Assembly (NCBI RefSeq): GCF_007860175.1
Contig: NZ_SJPX01000004.1
Location: 62,001 to 126,000 of the forward strand
Length of the DNA stretch: 64,000 nucleotides
Direction of reading: 5' to 3'
DNA from: Rubripirellula reticaptiva
Lineage (GTDB): Bacteria > Planctomycetota > Planctomycetia > Pirellulales > Pirellulaceae
Shown in pieces: positions 1-8,719 of the stretch (positions are counted from its first letter, which is position 1; the number at the start of each line of letters is the position of its first letter). Under the pieces are notes generated by a model. The model worked only from the letters and a program-made list of their open reading frames with translations. It was not told where the DNA came from and did no database searches. The translations under genes and the position numbers were made by a program.

Positions 1-1
1 T

Positions 2-1075
2 TTGTTGTCGACGACGTGCATTGCTGATGCTCAAGAGCCCCGCTTGCGGATGAACCATATTCAAGCGATCGGAACCCACAATTCCTATCGACTCGCCCCG
101 CCACGCGAACTGCTGACATTGATTGCGATTGGATCACCCAAAGAGTCCGAAGCACTTGATTATTCTCATCTGCCAATCGTGGATCAGTTGAATGCACTGA
201 ACATTCGGCAGCTCGAACTCGACCTGTATGCGGACCCCGACGGTGGCCTGTTCGCTAATCCAATTGGTTACGCAACTCTGTCGCTGGACCAGAAGCAAAC
301 ACATCCGCACCCCAACGCTGACGGGGCAATGGACTCCCCTGGAATGAAGGTGCTTCACTCACCGGGATTTGACTATCGCAGCACCGAACCAACCTTTGTT
401 GCGGCGTTACGGTCGATCCGCCAATGGTCAAGGTCACATCAGTTGCACATTCCCATCCTGGTTTTGGTCGAACTCAAACAGTCCGCGGTGGGACCGGTGC
501 TGGTCACTCCGGTCTCGTTTGACCGCGAACACTTAGATGCCGTCGACCGGGAAATACGATCGGTCTTTGGTGAAGACGAATTCATTTCACCCGACCAAAT
601 TCGCGACATGCACGAGCATCTTCGTGATGCCGTCGCTGCCAATGGATGGCCGCTGCTCGATGACGTTCGAGGGCAAGTCTGGTTTGCGTTGGACAACGAA
701 GGCGACATCCGTAACCTGTACCTTCGAGACCATCCATCACTTCGGGGGCGGGCGATGTTCGTTTCAGTGTCACCAGAACATTCGGCGGCAGCGTTTCGAA
801 AACTGAACGACCCGGTCGGACAATTCCGCGAAATTCAACGAGCCGTTCGTGGCGGCTTGATCGTACGCACTCGAGCGGACTCGGAAACACGTCAGGCACG
901 CAGCGGTGACACGGCGCGGCGTGACAAAGCTTTCCAAAGCGGTGCGCAATACATCAGCACCGACTATCCGGTTCCAGATCCCCGCTGGACGGACTACCAA
1001 GTAAATCTGCCTGATCACGCAGAGTACCGCGTTATTCCGCGAAGCCTTCTGCGCGACCGTGCTCCCAAAGAATGA
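2..1075 (+). CDS. Ca2+-dependent phosphoinositide-specific phospholipase C-like protein (5' truncated)
   Basis: The gene runs in from the left edge. The first visible residues (a hydrophobic/small stretch ending in ADAQEP) look like the end of a secretion signal, so the true start lies outside the window and the TTG at base 2 is not it. The mature part opens with IGTHNSYRLAP, the His-Asn-Ser-Tyr signature of PI-PLC-like phosphodiesterases, followed by QLELDLYADPDGG and a VLVELK strand. These carry the acidic and His residues expected in the TIM barrel of the Ca2+-dependent PI-PLC family. The likely role is extracytoplasmic cleavage of a phosphodiester in a lipid or glycerophosphodiester; the substrate cannot be read. 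It is separated by 265 bases from the sigma-factor operon, so co-transcription is uncertain. Confidence 0.75.
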   Translation: MLSTTCIADAQEPRLRMNHIQAIGTHNSYRLAPPRELLTLIAIGSPKESEALDYSHLPIVDQLNALNIRQLELDLYADPDGGLFANPIGYATLSLDQKQTHPHPNADGAMDSPGMKVLHSPGFDYRSTEPTFVAALRSIRQWSRSHQLHIPILVLVELKQSAVGPVLVTPVSFDREHLDAVDREIRSVFGEDEFISPDQIRDMHEHLRDAVAANGWPLLDDVRGQVWFALDNEGDIRNLYLRDHPSLRGRAMFVSVSPEHSAAAFRKLNDPVGQFREIQRAVRGGLIVRTRADSETRQARSGDTARRDKAFQSGAQYISTDYPVPDPRWTDYQVNLPDHAEYRVIPRSLLRDRAPKE

Positions 1076-1340
1076 ACGGCCGTTCAAATTGGTCAAGTTG
1101 GTCAAGTTGTGAAGCCGGCGGGCGAGAACGGGTCGGGCGAGTGGAATCTCGATCGCGAGGTGCGGTTGATCGCGGACGCTTCCGATAGAAGACTGGCTGA
1201 ATCCCCGGCGCGGGTAAGGCGGCAATAGCGGTGGCGTCTGCTCGGCTGCAGCCTCCTCAGGCCATTTCCGCAGATAATTCCGAGATTCTTGGTCACAAAT
1301 TAGCTCGCCCGGATAAGTACAGATAGAGAGCACTCTTTCG

Positions 1341-1874
1341 ATGGAAAAACGCGTGGACGAAACAACCCGACAGGCAACTCGGCAATGGACTCTGGCTCAG
1401 CCAGCGGTTTCGGCGTTCGTCACGTCGGTTGTACGTGATTTTCGCGATCGCGACGATGTGCTGCAAGATGTCGCCGTGGCAGTGATCGAATCCTTTGACT
1501 CCTACGACCCCAACTTTCCTTTTGTTGCCTGGGCGATCGGCGTTGCCCGCAATCAAGTGAGGCTGTATTTGCGGGAACGACGGCGAGACCGGTTGGTGTT
1601 CGATGACGATACCGTGGCATCGCTCGCGATTGCCGTTGCGGAAGTAGCACACGAAGAATCGAATCGCATGGAACACCTAGACGACTGCATCCATTCAATC
1701 GAAGGCCGGGCGCGTTTGCTGCTTAAACTGCGATACAAGAGTGACATGAAGCCGGCCGCGATCGCAGATCGCGTTGACATGACGGCAAACGCAGTTGCCA
1801 AGGCGCTGCAGCGAGTTCGAGACCGGTTGCGCAAGTGTGTCGATCAAAAACACTTGAAGACTGGTGTTTCATGA
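1341..1874 (+). CDS. ECF-type RNA polymerase sigma factor (Rhodopirellula/Verrucomicrobium type)
   Basis: A 177-residue sigma-70 family protein. Region 2 spans about residues 25-90, with RDRDDVLQDVAVAV (helix binding core polymerase) and FPFVAWAIGVARNQVR. Region 4 spans about residues 115-170, with a helix-turn-helix around MKPAAIADRVDMTANAVAKALQRVRDRLR. Its length and the two-domain layout without region 3 fit extracytoplasmic-function sigma factors. The ATG at 1341 gives a compact N-terminus. Its stop overlaps the start of the next gene (ATGA at 1871-1874), so sigma factor and downstream membrane protein are probably translated together, as for a sigma/anti-sigma pair. It probably directs transcription of its own operon; no target promoter could be defined by eye. 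Confidence 0.9.
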   Translation: MEKRVDETTRQATRQWTLAQPAVSAFVTSVVRDFRDRDDVLQDVAVAVIESFDSYDPNFPFVAWAIGVARNQVRLYLRERRRDRLVFDDDTVASLAIAVAEVAHEESNRMEHLDDCIHSIEGRARLLLKLRYKSDMKPAAIADRVDMTANAVAKALQRVRDRLRKCVDQKHLKTGVS

Positions 1875-2884
1875 GTCCCGATATTCAGGATCTGGTCGAC
1901 GGATATTTCGATGAATCGCTGTCCGACAAACAGTTGCAGCAGCTAAGCCATTGGATCAAGTCCGACCCAAGGCACGCTCGGCAGTTTGCGTCGGCCTTGA
2001 TGCTGCATGACCGGTTGCGAAATCAGTTCATTGCGAACGACAATCATACGGGCCAAGAACTCGGTGAACCGTGTTTGGTTTCGCAAGCAAAAGCAATCGA
2101 TCGTCGGTCGCAAATGAAACCAACCATCGTCTGGGCGGCGACGGCGTGCCTCGTGTTGCTATCCACTTTACTTTTCTGGCAAAGCTTGGGAACTTCGACT
2201 GCGTCTGCTGCCATCCTTGAACTCAATCGAATCATGGCTGCGAACGACCGTTCGCTTGATCGTACGTTTGCAATCTCGGTCCAGACGACAAGCATTCCTC
2301 AACGAGGCCCAGGACGAAATTCGCCAGAGTCCGGACGTCCACCCAAACCTTCTCTCGACCAAGCCATTCTAGACGTGCGTGGATCGGATCAGTTCGTCCT
2401 TCAGCGGAAGACCTGGCAAGGCGAACTCTTCGTCACAGGCAGCAATGGCGTCACCAGTTGGGCCGTCCGACCCGACGGGCCCGTTCGATTCAGCAATGAT
2501 CTGACGCGATTCAACCGAGACGTGCCCGGACACGAATACTCGTTACCGATCAATAACCTTCACGATGGACTCGGGGTTTTGCGCACGACTTACGATTTGA
2601 ATTTGCTGCCTGCGGAGGTGAGCGAATCAGGTGACGGATCGAATGACGGCCAGACCCGGCGGATGATTGCCGTGAAGAAGCATGGGTACCTGGGGCCCGC
2701 TGAAGTCGAAATCACTTATACCGCCTCGAGTGGTCAGATTCGCCAATTGCGATTCGTCGAGATGCCGTACGGGCCTGAAGATGTCACGTTAACAATGACT
2801 CTGATCAACGAGCACGCTCTTGCAGCAGACTACTTTGGTCACCAATCCCATCATGACCCCCATCGCATCGTGGAACTTGAGTAA
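1871..2884 (+). CDS. Membrane-anchored anti-sigma-like protein
   Basis: The reading frame is open from 1835, but the start chosen is ATG 1871, which overlaps the sigma-factor stop. The protein has 337 residues. The N-terminal part (residues 1-60) is the small helical domain (VDGYFDESLSDKQLQQL, then DPRHARQFASALMLHDRL) that precedes the membrane segment in many planctomycete anti-sigma and FecR-like proteins. A single transmembrane helix lies at about residues 86-106 (IVWAATACLVLLSTLLFW). The remaining 230 residues are extracytoplasmic and recall the outer-membrane-lipoprotein-sorting-like fold, with repeated beta strands. I infer that it sequesters the upstream sigma factor and senses an envelope signal. 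No zinc-binding HxxxCxxC motif is present, so it is not a ZAS-type anti-sigma factor. Confidence 0.7.
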   Translation: MSPDIQDLVDGYFDESLSDKQLQQLSHWIKSDPRHARQFASALMLHDRLRNQFIANDNHTGQELGEPCLVSQAKAIDRRSQMKPTIVWAATACLVLLSTLLFWQSLGTSTASAAILELNRIMAANDRSLDRTFAISVQTTSIPQRGPGRNSPESGRPPKPSLDQAILDVRGSDQFVLQRKTWQGELFVTGSNGVTSWAVRPDGPVRFSNDLTRFNRDVPGHEYSLPINNLHDGLGVLRTTYDLNLLPAEVSESGDGSNDGQTRRMIAVKKHGYLGPAEVEITYTASSGQIRQLRFVEMPYGPEDVTLTMTLINEHALAADYFGHQSHHDPHRIVELE

Positions 2885-3619
2885 ATGAAAAAGAAACAAA
2901 CCGCGGTTATGACCTTCGGAGTCATCGCTCTCATCTGCGCGGCGTTAATGGCCCAGCACGCATGGCTCGCGCCCGCGTTCAGCCAGACATCTCAAGCCAA
3001 AATCGGCAAACCGCGAATCAGCGACACCGTGAAAGCAAACATGTACGCCGACAATTGGTTCGTCTTGTACATCAATGGCGAGTTGACGGCGGTCGACTCG
3101 ATCAAATTCATGCCGCACAACGTCATCTCGGTCGAAATCCTTCCGGCATATCCGATGACGATTGCAGTGATGGCGAAAGACAACGCGGATGCCACGACCG
3201 GGATGGAATACGCCAACACGAATATCGGAGATGCTGGTTTCATTTTGAAGTTTGGTGACGGCACGGTCACCAACGCCAACTGGAAAGCCAAAGCGTTTTC
3301 TCGCGGGCCAATGGATCACGACACGAAAAACCCGCAAGTTGAAAATTCTCCAATCCCTGAGGACTGGTACGCGATCGACTTTAACGACAGCTCTTGGGGC
3401 AAAGCCAAGGTGTACACACAGCAACAAGTTGGCCCCAAGGAACCGTTCTTTGAGCATGATTTCCAAGGTGCCGAATTCATTTGGACCGATGACATCGAAC
3501 TCGACAACACGGTCATCTTTCGACATTTCGTGACCACGCCGCCGGATGGAAAATCGCGTCCCGATTTCTCGAACCTCAATGACATCGTTCCCGATTCACC
3601 GCCCAGGAAACCACGGTAA
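2885..3619 (+). CDS. Secreted protein of unknown function, beta-sandwich-like
   Basis: Begins directly after the stop of the anti-sigma-like gene with no spacer, and its own stop overlaps the next ATG by one base (TAATG at 3617-3621). It has 244 residues. A signal peptide is clear: MKKKQ, a hydrophobic core to about residue 30, and a cut after AFSQ. The mature part has YADNWFVLYINGE near residue 55 and a FNDSSWGKAKVY / VIFRHF pattern near residues 170-215. That pattern is typical of galactose-binding-like jelly rolls that read 'thing is shown with arms, not in the plane'. I do not recognise a named family. It probably works with the YHYH/PEBP protein encoded next, at the outer face of the cytoplasmic membrane or in the periplasm. 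Confidence 0.65.
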   Translation: MKKKQTAVMTFGVIALICAALMAQHAWLAPAFSQTSQAKIGKPRISDTVKANMYADNWFVLYINGELTAVDSIKFMPHNVISVEILPAYPMTIAVMAKDNADATTGMEYANTNIGDAGFILKFGDGTVTNANWKAKAFSRGPMDHDTKNPQVENSPIPEDWYAIDFNDSSWGKAKVYTQQQVGPKEPFFEHDFQGAEFIWTDDIELDNTVIFRHFVTTPPDGKSRPDFSNLNDIVPDSPPRKPR

Positions 3620-5538
3620 TGAGAATTCATTGTTTTAAAGAAGTGGCTCCCAAGTTCATGAACACTCATTTCTTTTTCACTGTCGTTTTGCATTTCTTGC
3701 TTGTCACAGCGGCATCGAATTTATCGGCGCACGAAGGTGGGCATCTTAACGATTCCAGCTCGGCCAAGACATCGCGAACATGGTCGATCGTTGGGCACAG
3801 TGAACACGTGCATGGGTCGTTTGTCTCGGCGACAGGTGACCACGTCCAGATTCGCAAGGACAACGGCGAACTCGCACGCATCGCGATCAATCGCCTGGTT
3901 TCTTCCGACCAAGCGTGGGTCAAAAATCGAATGGCAGAGCTGGAAGTTCTGAATCGGCAACAGGGCGTGCAGCTTGTCATGATGAACCAATCGGCCCAGT
4001 CCGCCGGGGAAAGCTCAATGACCGCGAATTCAATGCCGACGATGGGACAACACTTCAAGCCCTTCGAGAAACTGCTTCAGCTTCGCTGGGACGACGACTA
4101 CTTTTACGTTGGATCCAACGGGCTGCCGGAGCACGCAATGATGGTTGGTATTCGCTCGTGGCAGCAACAGGTTCCGATTCCACAGAAGTACCTCGGCGCC
4201 AACGCTTGGCGAATTCCGCTGCGCCCGGTGCCAGCGAAGAATCCGATGTCGACCAAGAACGACTTTCTGCGCGGGGCCATCGCGTTGGCGGTCAATGGTG
4301 TGCCGATTTTCAATCCGTTGAACAATCGCGGCGACGATGCTTACCTGTTCGGCGAATTGGACGAATACGGTGGTCACTGCGGCCGTGCCGATGACTACCA
4401 CTACCATATCGCGCCCATTCATCTGGAAGAAAAAACGGGATCGGGCAATCCGATTGCCTACGCATTGGATGGCTATCCGATCTTGGGTTACCAAGACGAG
4501 AAGGCGGCTGATTTCGCATTGCTCGACAATCTCGGTGGGCACAAAGATGCGTCAGGCAACTACCACTATCACGCGCAAAAAACTTATCCCTATCTGAATG
4601 GTGGTTTCCACGGCGAAGTAACCCAGCGCGGTGGTCAAGTGGATCCGCAACCGCGTGCCGAGCCGGTCCGCCCCGATTTGCGACCACTGCGCGATGCGAA
4701 GATCACGGGCTTCAGCAGAATCGACAACCGATTCGAACTGCAGTACGACGTGCTGGGCCGTCAAGGAACCGTCACTTATCTCCTGCACGACAACGGCGGA
4801 ATTGATTTTACGTTCCAGGAACCGTCCGGAAAAATGCGAACCGAATCCTATCGCAGCAAAATGGGCAAACCATTCTTGCCGCAATCCAACGCATTGGGCG
4901 TTAATCTTGATTCAGACGGGAAACCGGTAAAAGCAGTGCCTCGGCTGAGTGTCACCAGTCCGGCGTTTGCGGCAGGCGACGAATTGCCCATCGAATTCAC
5001 AGGCGATGGTGCCGGCGAATCACCGCCAATTGCTTGGACGAAGGGGCCACCTGGAACACAGTGCTATGCAATCAATCTCTGGCATATCCCCGGATCGGGT
5101 GAGGTCAAATCCTATTGGCTACTTCATGGCATCCCGGCAGATGTCACGAGTTTGCCGCAAGATGTTCATGGTGTTGGAACGGCGGGCACGAACGACAAAG
5201 GGCAACCGGATTACGACCCGATGAAATCGAAGGGCCCTGGTACCAAGCAATACCACATCACGGTCTATGCGTTGTCGGAATCACCAAACTTCCCCTCCGC
5301 AAACGTCACACGCGACGAATTGCTAAAAAGTATCTCAGGAATCACGTTGGCCGAAGGCACATTGGACTTCCAATACACTCGAGATCGAAATCTTTCCGGG
5401 ATAATCCTTCCCGGCGCGGTACTTATCGTGTTCGCCGCGGTTTCATTGTGGGTCGGTTCCCGCTGGTTCAGCTCTCGAAAGCAAACACGTGCAACTGCCT
5501 TTGCTCCCGCACAGACCGATTGCTGTGTGCTTCTCTAG
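3619..5538 (+). CDS. YHYH-domain and PEBP-like (YbhB/YbcL) membrane-anchored protein
   Basis: A 639-residue protein. The ATG at 3619 overlaps the previous stop; an ATG at 3658 (MNTHFFF) also precedes the signal peptide. Domains in order: an SHD1-like segment at about residues 50-110 (HGSFVSATGDHVQIRKDNGE); a YHYH domain at about 150-350 with DDYHYHIAP (Tyr260-His263) and GNYHYHAQ (from Tyr315) framing GNPIAYALDGYPILGY; a phosphatidylethanolamine-binding-protein-like domain at about 440-590 (ESPPIAWTKGPPGTQCYAI, SYWLLHGIP, GTKQYHITVYAL); and one transmembrane helix near 595-615. The short tail ends in DCCVLL. YHYH domains have no established biochemical role; the His-rich pairs suggest metal binding. 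Placement in a sigma/anti-sigma operon suggests an inducible envelope function. Confidence 0.8.
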   Translation: MRIHCFKEVAPKFMNTHFFFTVVLHFLLVTAASNLSAHEGGHLNDSSSAKTSRTWSIVGHSEHVHGSFVSATGDHVQIRKDNGELARIAINRLVSSDQAWVKNRMAELEVLNRQQGVQLVMMNQSAQSAGESSMTANSMPTMGQHFKPFEKLLQLRWDDDYFYVGSNGLPEHAMMVGIRSWQQQVPIPQKYLGANAWRIPLRPVPAKNPMSTKNDFLRGAIALAVNGVPIFNPLNNRGDDAYLFGELDEYGGHCGRADDYHYHIAPIHLEEKTGSGNPIAYALDGYPILGYQDEKAADFALLDNLGGHKDASGNYHYHAQKTYPYLNGGFHGEVTQRGGQVDPQPRAEPVRPDLRPLRDAKITGFSRIDNRFELQYDVLGRQGTVTYLLHDNGGIDFTFQEPSGKMRTESYRSKMGKPFLPQSNALGVNLDSDGKPVKAVPRLSVTSPAFAAGDELPIEFTGDGAGESPPIAWTKGPPGTQCYAINLWHIPGSGEVKSYWLLHGIPADVTSLPQDVHGVGTAGTNDKGQPDYDPMKSKGPGTKQYHITVYALSESPNFPSANVTRDELLKSISGITLAEGTLDFQYTRDRNLSGIILPGAVLIVFAAVSLWVGSRWFSSRKQTRATAFAPAQTDCCVLL

Positions 5539-5552
5539 ACTTTTCTTTTTCA

Positions 5553-6947
5553 ATGGTTGTGTTTATGTCTCGACGTTTGGCTTTGCTCCTGTTCTTGGCC
5601 TCCAGCTTAACACCGTCGTCCCAGGTCTCGTATGCAGACTGGACTCGTTTTCGAGGCCCGAACGGATCCGGTGTCAGCGAATCGGACGCTCCAACCGAAT
5701 TTGGTGCTGACAAGAATATTGGTTGGAAACTGGAGCTACCTGGACGCGGCATTTCCAGCCCGATCGTGGTTGGCGACAAAGTCTTTGTCACTTGCTATTC
5801 CGGCTACGGCATGGGAGACGGTCAAGGAACGCTAGAAGATCTAAAACGTCATCTCGTTTGCGTTGACCGCATATCCGGAAAGACGCTGTGGACCAAAACC
5901 GTGAACGCCAAAATGCCGGAAGACGAGTATCGTCCGCCAGGCGTGACAACGCACGGTTACGCAAGTAACACCCCGACGAGCGATGGCACGCTCGTCTATG
6001 CGTTCTTTGGAAAGTCGGGGGTCTACGCGTATGACATGGACGGCAACGAAGTTTGGAATCAAAGCGTCGGCGCAGAACCTAGCTTCAAAGGATTCGGTTC
6101 GGCGGCAAGTCCGATCGTGTTCGAGGACAGCGTGATCGTGAACGCCGCTGACGAATCGCTAGCGATCGTTTGGTTGGACAAAGCGACCGGAAAAGAGAAG
6201 TTTCGTGCCACAGCCGATGGGCTAGGCGAATGTTGGACGACGCCAATCGTCGTTAACGAAGGTGGCATCGATCACGTTATCGTTTCCGTGATCGGCGAAG
6301 TTTGGGGATTGAACAACGCCACCGGCAAGCTCGCTTGGTACGCCAACGGAGTCAATTCTCGTAACGCTCAGGTCAGCGCGGTCGCCGGTGATGACGGCAT
6401 CGTTTACGCGACAGGCGAAGAAGCCATTGCTGTTCGCGTTGGCGGGAAAGACGATGTTTCGGAATCAAACACGGTCTGGGAAGGTCGTGTAAGACCTCGC
6501 TATGCCACGCCCGTCGTACTGGACGGACACCTGTACTCGGTGAGTGGATCGGTCTTCGAATGCCTTGATGCCAAGACCGGCGAAAGGGTTTTCCAGGAAC
6601 GTCTGCCAGGCGCACCCGCGGGCGGTGACGAAGAACGTCGCGGAGGCGGGGAATCAGGCGGTGGTCGTGGTGACCGAGGCTTTGGCGGACCGGATGGTGG
6701 CGGCGGTCGACCCGGTGGAGGTGGTGGTGGTGACTATGCATCCCCAGTCGTTGCCAGCGGCAAGATCTATATCACGACCAACGCTGGCATGATTCATGTC
6801 GTCGAAGCAAAACCTGAGTACAAGCTGATTACATCGAATGACATGACGTTCGACAAAAGCGGATTCGGTGCCACGCCAGCGATCAGTGATGGCAACCTAT
6901 TCATACGATCCAACACCCATCTCTACTGCATCGGTTCGGCTGAATAG
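5553..6947 (+). CDS. Secreted PQQ-like beta-propeller protein with Gly-rich insertion
   Basis: The frame is open from 5115 but overlaps the YHYH gene; ATG 5553 or ATG 5565 (MSRRLALLLFLASS) gives a signal peptide, so about 460 residues. The mature protein starts with DWTRFRGPNGSGVS, the usual opening of planctomycete PQQ_2/WD40-like propellers. Blade repeats such as VDRISGKTLWT, WLDKATGKEKF and ATGKLAWY follow. No quinoprotein active-site cysteine pair or Asp/Glu set was seen, so binding of PQQ is not implied. A run of about 40 residues made almost only of Gly, Arg, Asp and Glu (about 350-395, bases 6620-6735) splits the last blades. It is the last gene of the sigma-factor operon, followed by a hairpin. 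Confidence 0.85.
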   Translation: MVVFMSRRLALLLFLASSLTPSSQVSYADWTRFRGPNGSGVSESDAPTEFGADKNIGWKLELPGRGISSPIVVGDKVFVTCYSGYGMGDGQGTLEDLKRHLVCVDRISGKTLWTKTVNAKMPEDEYRPPGVTTHGYASNTPTSDGTLVYAFFGKSGVYAYDMDGNEVWNQSVGAEPSFKGFGSAASPIVFEDSVIVNAADESLAIVWLDKATGKEKFRATADGLGECWTTPIVVNEGGIDHVIVSVIGEVWGLNNATGKLAWYANGVNSRNAQVSAVAGDDGIVYATGEEAIAVRVGGKDDVSESNTVWEGRVRPRYATPVVLDGHLYSVSGSVFECLDAKTGERVFQERLPGAPAGGDEERRGGGESGGGRGDRGFGGPDGGGGRPGGGGGGDYASPVVASGKIYITTNAGMIHVVEAKPEYKLITSNDMTFDKSGFGATPAISDGNLFIRSNTHLYCIGSAE

Positions 6948-7015
6948 GAAACGTCCCGAATGTCGAGGTCGTGCCAACGATACGATTGGCCGGTCAGGCA
7001 ATCGCAGTCAAGTAG

Positions 7016-7033
7016 GGCCGGTTCCTACCGGCC
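7016..7033. terminator. Hairpin between convergent genes
   Basis: A perfect 7-bp G+C-rich stem (GGCCGGT / ACCGGCC) with a TCCT loop lies between the convergent propeller gene (+) and sulfatase gene (-). There is no strong T-run, so it may be a weak bidirectional terminator or a dispersed palindrome. Confidence 0.4.
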
Positions 7034-7060
7034 GAGATTGAGCGTGACCGCCCCTAAGTG

Positions 7061-8707
7061 CTAACGTGCACTGGGAACAAGCGTGCGAAATGGAGTTCGA
7101 TTCTTGGGCGCACTACGGCCCGACGCCTTCAGCTTCGCCAGCAAGGCTTGAAGCTCTTTCCGTTTGGCTTCTTTCGTAAAGTACAAGTTGTTCGTTTCAC
7201 CGGGATCATCGTCCAGGTTGTAAAGCTGGCCCGCTGCGTCAGGAGCTTTCTCTGGGATGGCCCACTCTTGCATGTTTTTCACGTCATAGTTGTTCCCGCC
7301 GGACCCTTGGTGATCCAGGTACTTCCATGATCCCTGGCGAATCTGGAACTCGCCGCGAAAGCTCTGCGTCAGCAGGTGCGGCCGAATGGACTGCGATTCA
7401 TTCTGCTGACCCATCATCACGGGCAACATGTCAAAGCTGTCCGTCGCAGCACTATCCGGCAGCGAGACGCCGACGACCGAAGCCAGCGTTGCGAAGATGT
7501 CGGTCGTGTTTGTCATTTGTGCCGACACCTGCCGCGACGGGATGTGTCCTGGCCATCGAGCAATGAAGGGAACGCGGTGCCCGCCTTCCCACGCATCGCG
7601 TTTCATTCCCCGCCATCCGTCCGATGGATCGTGCTGATGATCGTGTCGCATCCAATTGACGTGAAGGGTTTCCGCGCCGTTGTCAGAGTTAAACAGCACG
7701 AGAGTCTGCTCATCGATCCCAAGTTCTTTGACCAAGTCCAGCACGCGTCCAACCAGCACGTCCAGCTCCCAAATAAAGTCTGCACGAGGCCCTGCTTCGG
7801 TTGCTCCATTGAACTCTTCGGCTGGCAAAACCGGCGCGTGTGCGATTTGAGTCGAGAGCACGGCGAAGAAGGGTTTGTCAGGTGTCGCCTGACGATGTTC
7901 TGTGATAAAAGCCTTCGTTTTCTCGAAAAACAATAGGTCCGCGTTCATGAAGTCATAGCCCGGTGACATCCATCCGGCATCATTATCCCATCGCCACTTG
8001 CCACCGGGATTCGGCAGGCTCTTAGGATCGTGCCGCTGGCTCGCAGGCGTGGCAACCATCCCGTTTTCGATGTAGACGTAAAGTGGATCGGTATTCGGGC
8101 AATTGGGGGTTACGAAAGACTCATCGAAACCGCGCGTGTTCGGTCCATCAATCAACGGAGTGCTCTTTTCGTAATCGATCAGCAGCGAATTTTCGAAGCC
8201 GCCGCCGAGACGTTTGCCGTCCTTGTCGAACCAACTAAGTCCTACGTGCCACTTGCCGAAAACTCCGGTTCGGTAACCCTCTTGCTGCAGCATTTGAGCA
8301 ACGGTCAGCGTTCCCGGTTTTAGGTAACTTGGTCCACCGGGCCCCTCGAACGCACCACCACCGCGACCGGTGGAACGAAAGATTTGTTGTCCCGAGAACA
8401 AACCGTAACGAGACGGTGAACAAATCGTTGACGGACTATGGGCATCCGTAAACCGAATGCCTTCGGCTGCCATTTGATCTAGTCGCGGAGTCTTGTAGGG
8501 AGCTTCGCTGTTGTAACAGGACAGATCGCCAAAACCCAAGTCGTCGGCATAAACGATGATGATGTTGGGATGGTCCGCAGCCTGACAGATGCCATTCATC
8601 GCCAAAAGAACGACGATCCAGCACATAAGCTGACCGGTCAGCCAAACTTGTTTTGAAACTCTCGTTTGATCAAACACAGTACTCTCGTTGATAGATTTAG
8701 CGGGCAA
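7061..8707 (-). CDS. Secreted arylsulfatase (formylglycine-dependent)
   Basis: A 548-residue sulfatase if translation starts at TTG 8707. GTG 8677 and ATG 8626 are alternatives, and all keep the hydrophobic export segment ending in GICQAADH. The N-terminal metal-binding strand is NIIIVYADDLGFGD. The activation motif is CSPSRYGLFSG with Cys96, the residue converted to formylglycine by a sulfatase-modifying enzyme. NPDNGAE-like metal ligands appear as FNSDNGAE. The C-terminal region (GSWKYLDHQGSGG, LYNLDDDPGETNNLY) is the standard sulfatase subdomain. It hydrolyses sulfate esters outside the cytoplasm, probably on a sulfated polysaccharide. It lies 12 bases behind the S9 peptidase gene and closes the four-gene cluster read leftwards from 16147. 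Confidence 0.92.
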   Translation of the reverse strand: MPAKSINESTVFDQTRVSKQVWLTGQLMCWIVVLLAMNGICQAADHPNIIIVYADDLGFGDLSCYNSEAPYKTPRLDQMAAEGIRFTDAHSPSTICSPSRYGLFSGQQIFRSTGRGGGAFEGPGGPSYLKPGTLTVAQMLQQEGYRTGVFGKWHVGLSWFDKDGKRLGGGFENSLLIDYEKSTPLIDGPNTRGFDESFVTPNCPNTDPLYVYIENGMVATPASQRHDPKSLPNPGGKWRWDNDAGWMSPGYDFMNADLLFFEKTKAFITEHRQATPDKPFFAVLSTQIAHAPVLPAEEFNGATEAGPRADFIWELDVLVGRVLDLVKELGIDEQTLVLFNSDNGAETLHVNWMRHDHQHDPSDGWRGMKRDAWEGGHRVPFIARWPGHIPSRQVSAQMTNTTDIFATLASVVGVSLPDSAATDSFDMLPVMMGQQNESQSIRPHLLTQSFRGEFQIRQGSWKYLDHQGSGGNNYDVKNMQEWAIPEKAPDAAGQLYNLDDDPGETNNLYFTKEAKRKELQALLAKLKASGRSAPKNRTPFRTLVPSAR

Positions 8708-8719
8708 TTGGAAGATTCG

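Noticed and set aside
5115-5552. N-terminal extension of the propeller frame overlapping the YHYH gene
   Set aside because: It is basic and low in conserved residues and lies wholly in the coding part of the YHYH protein; a signal peptide starts at 5553/5565.
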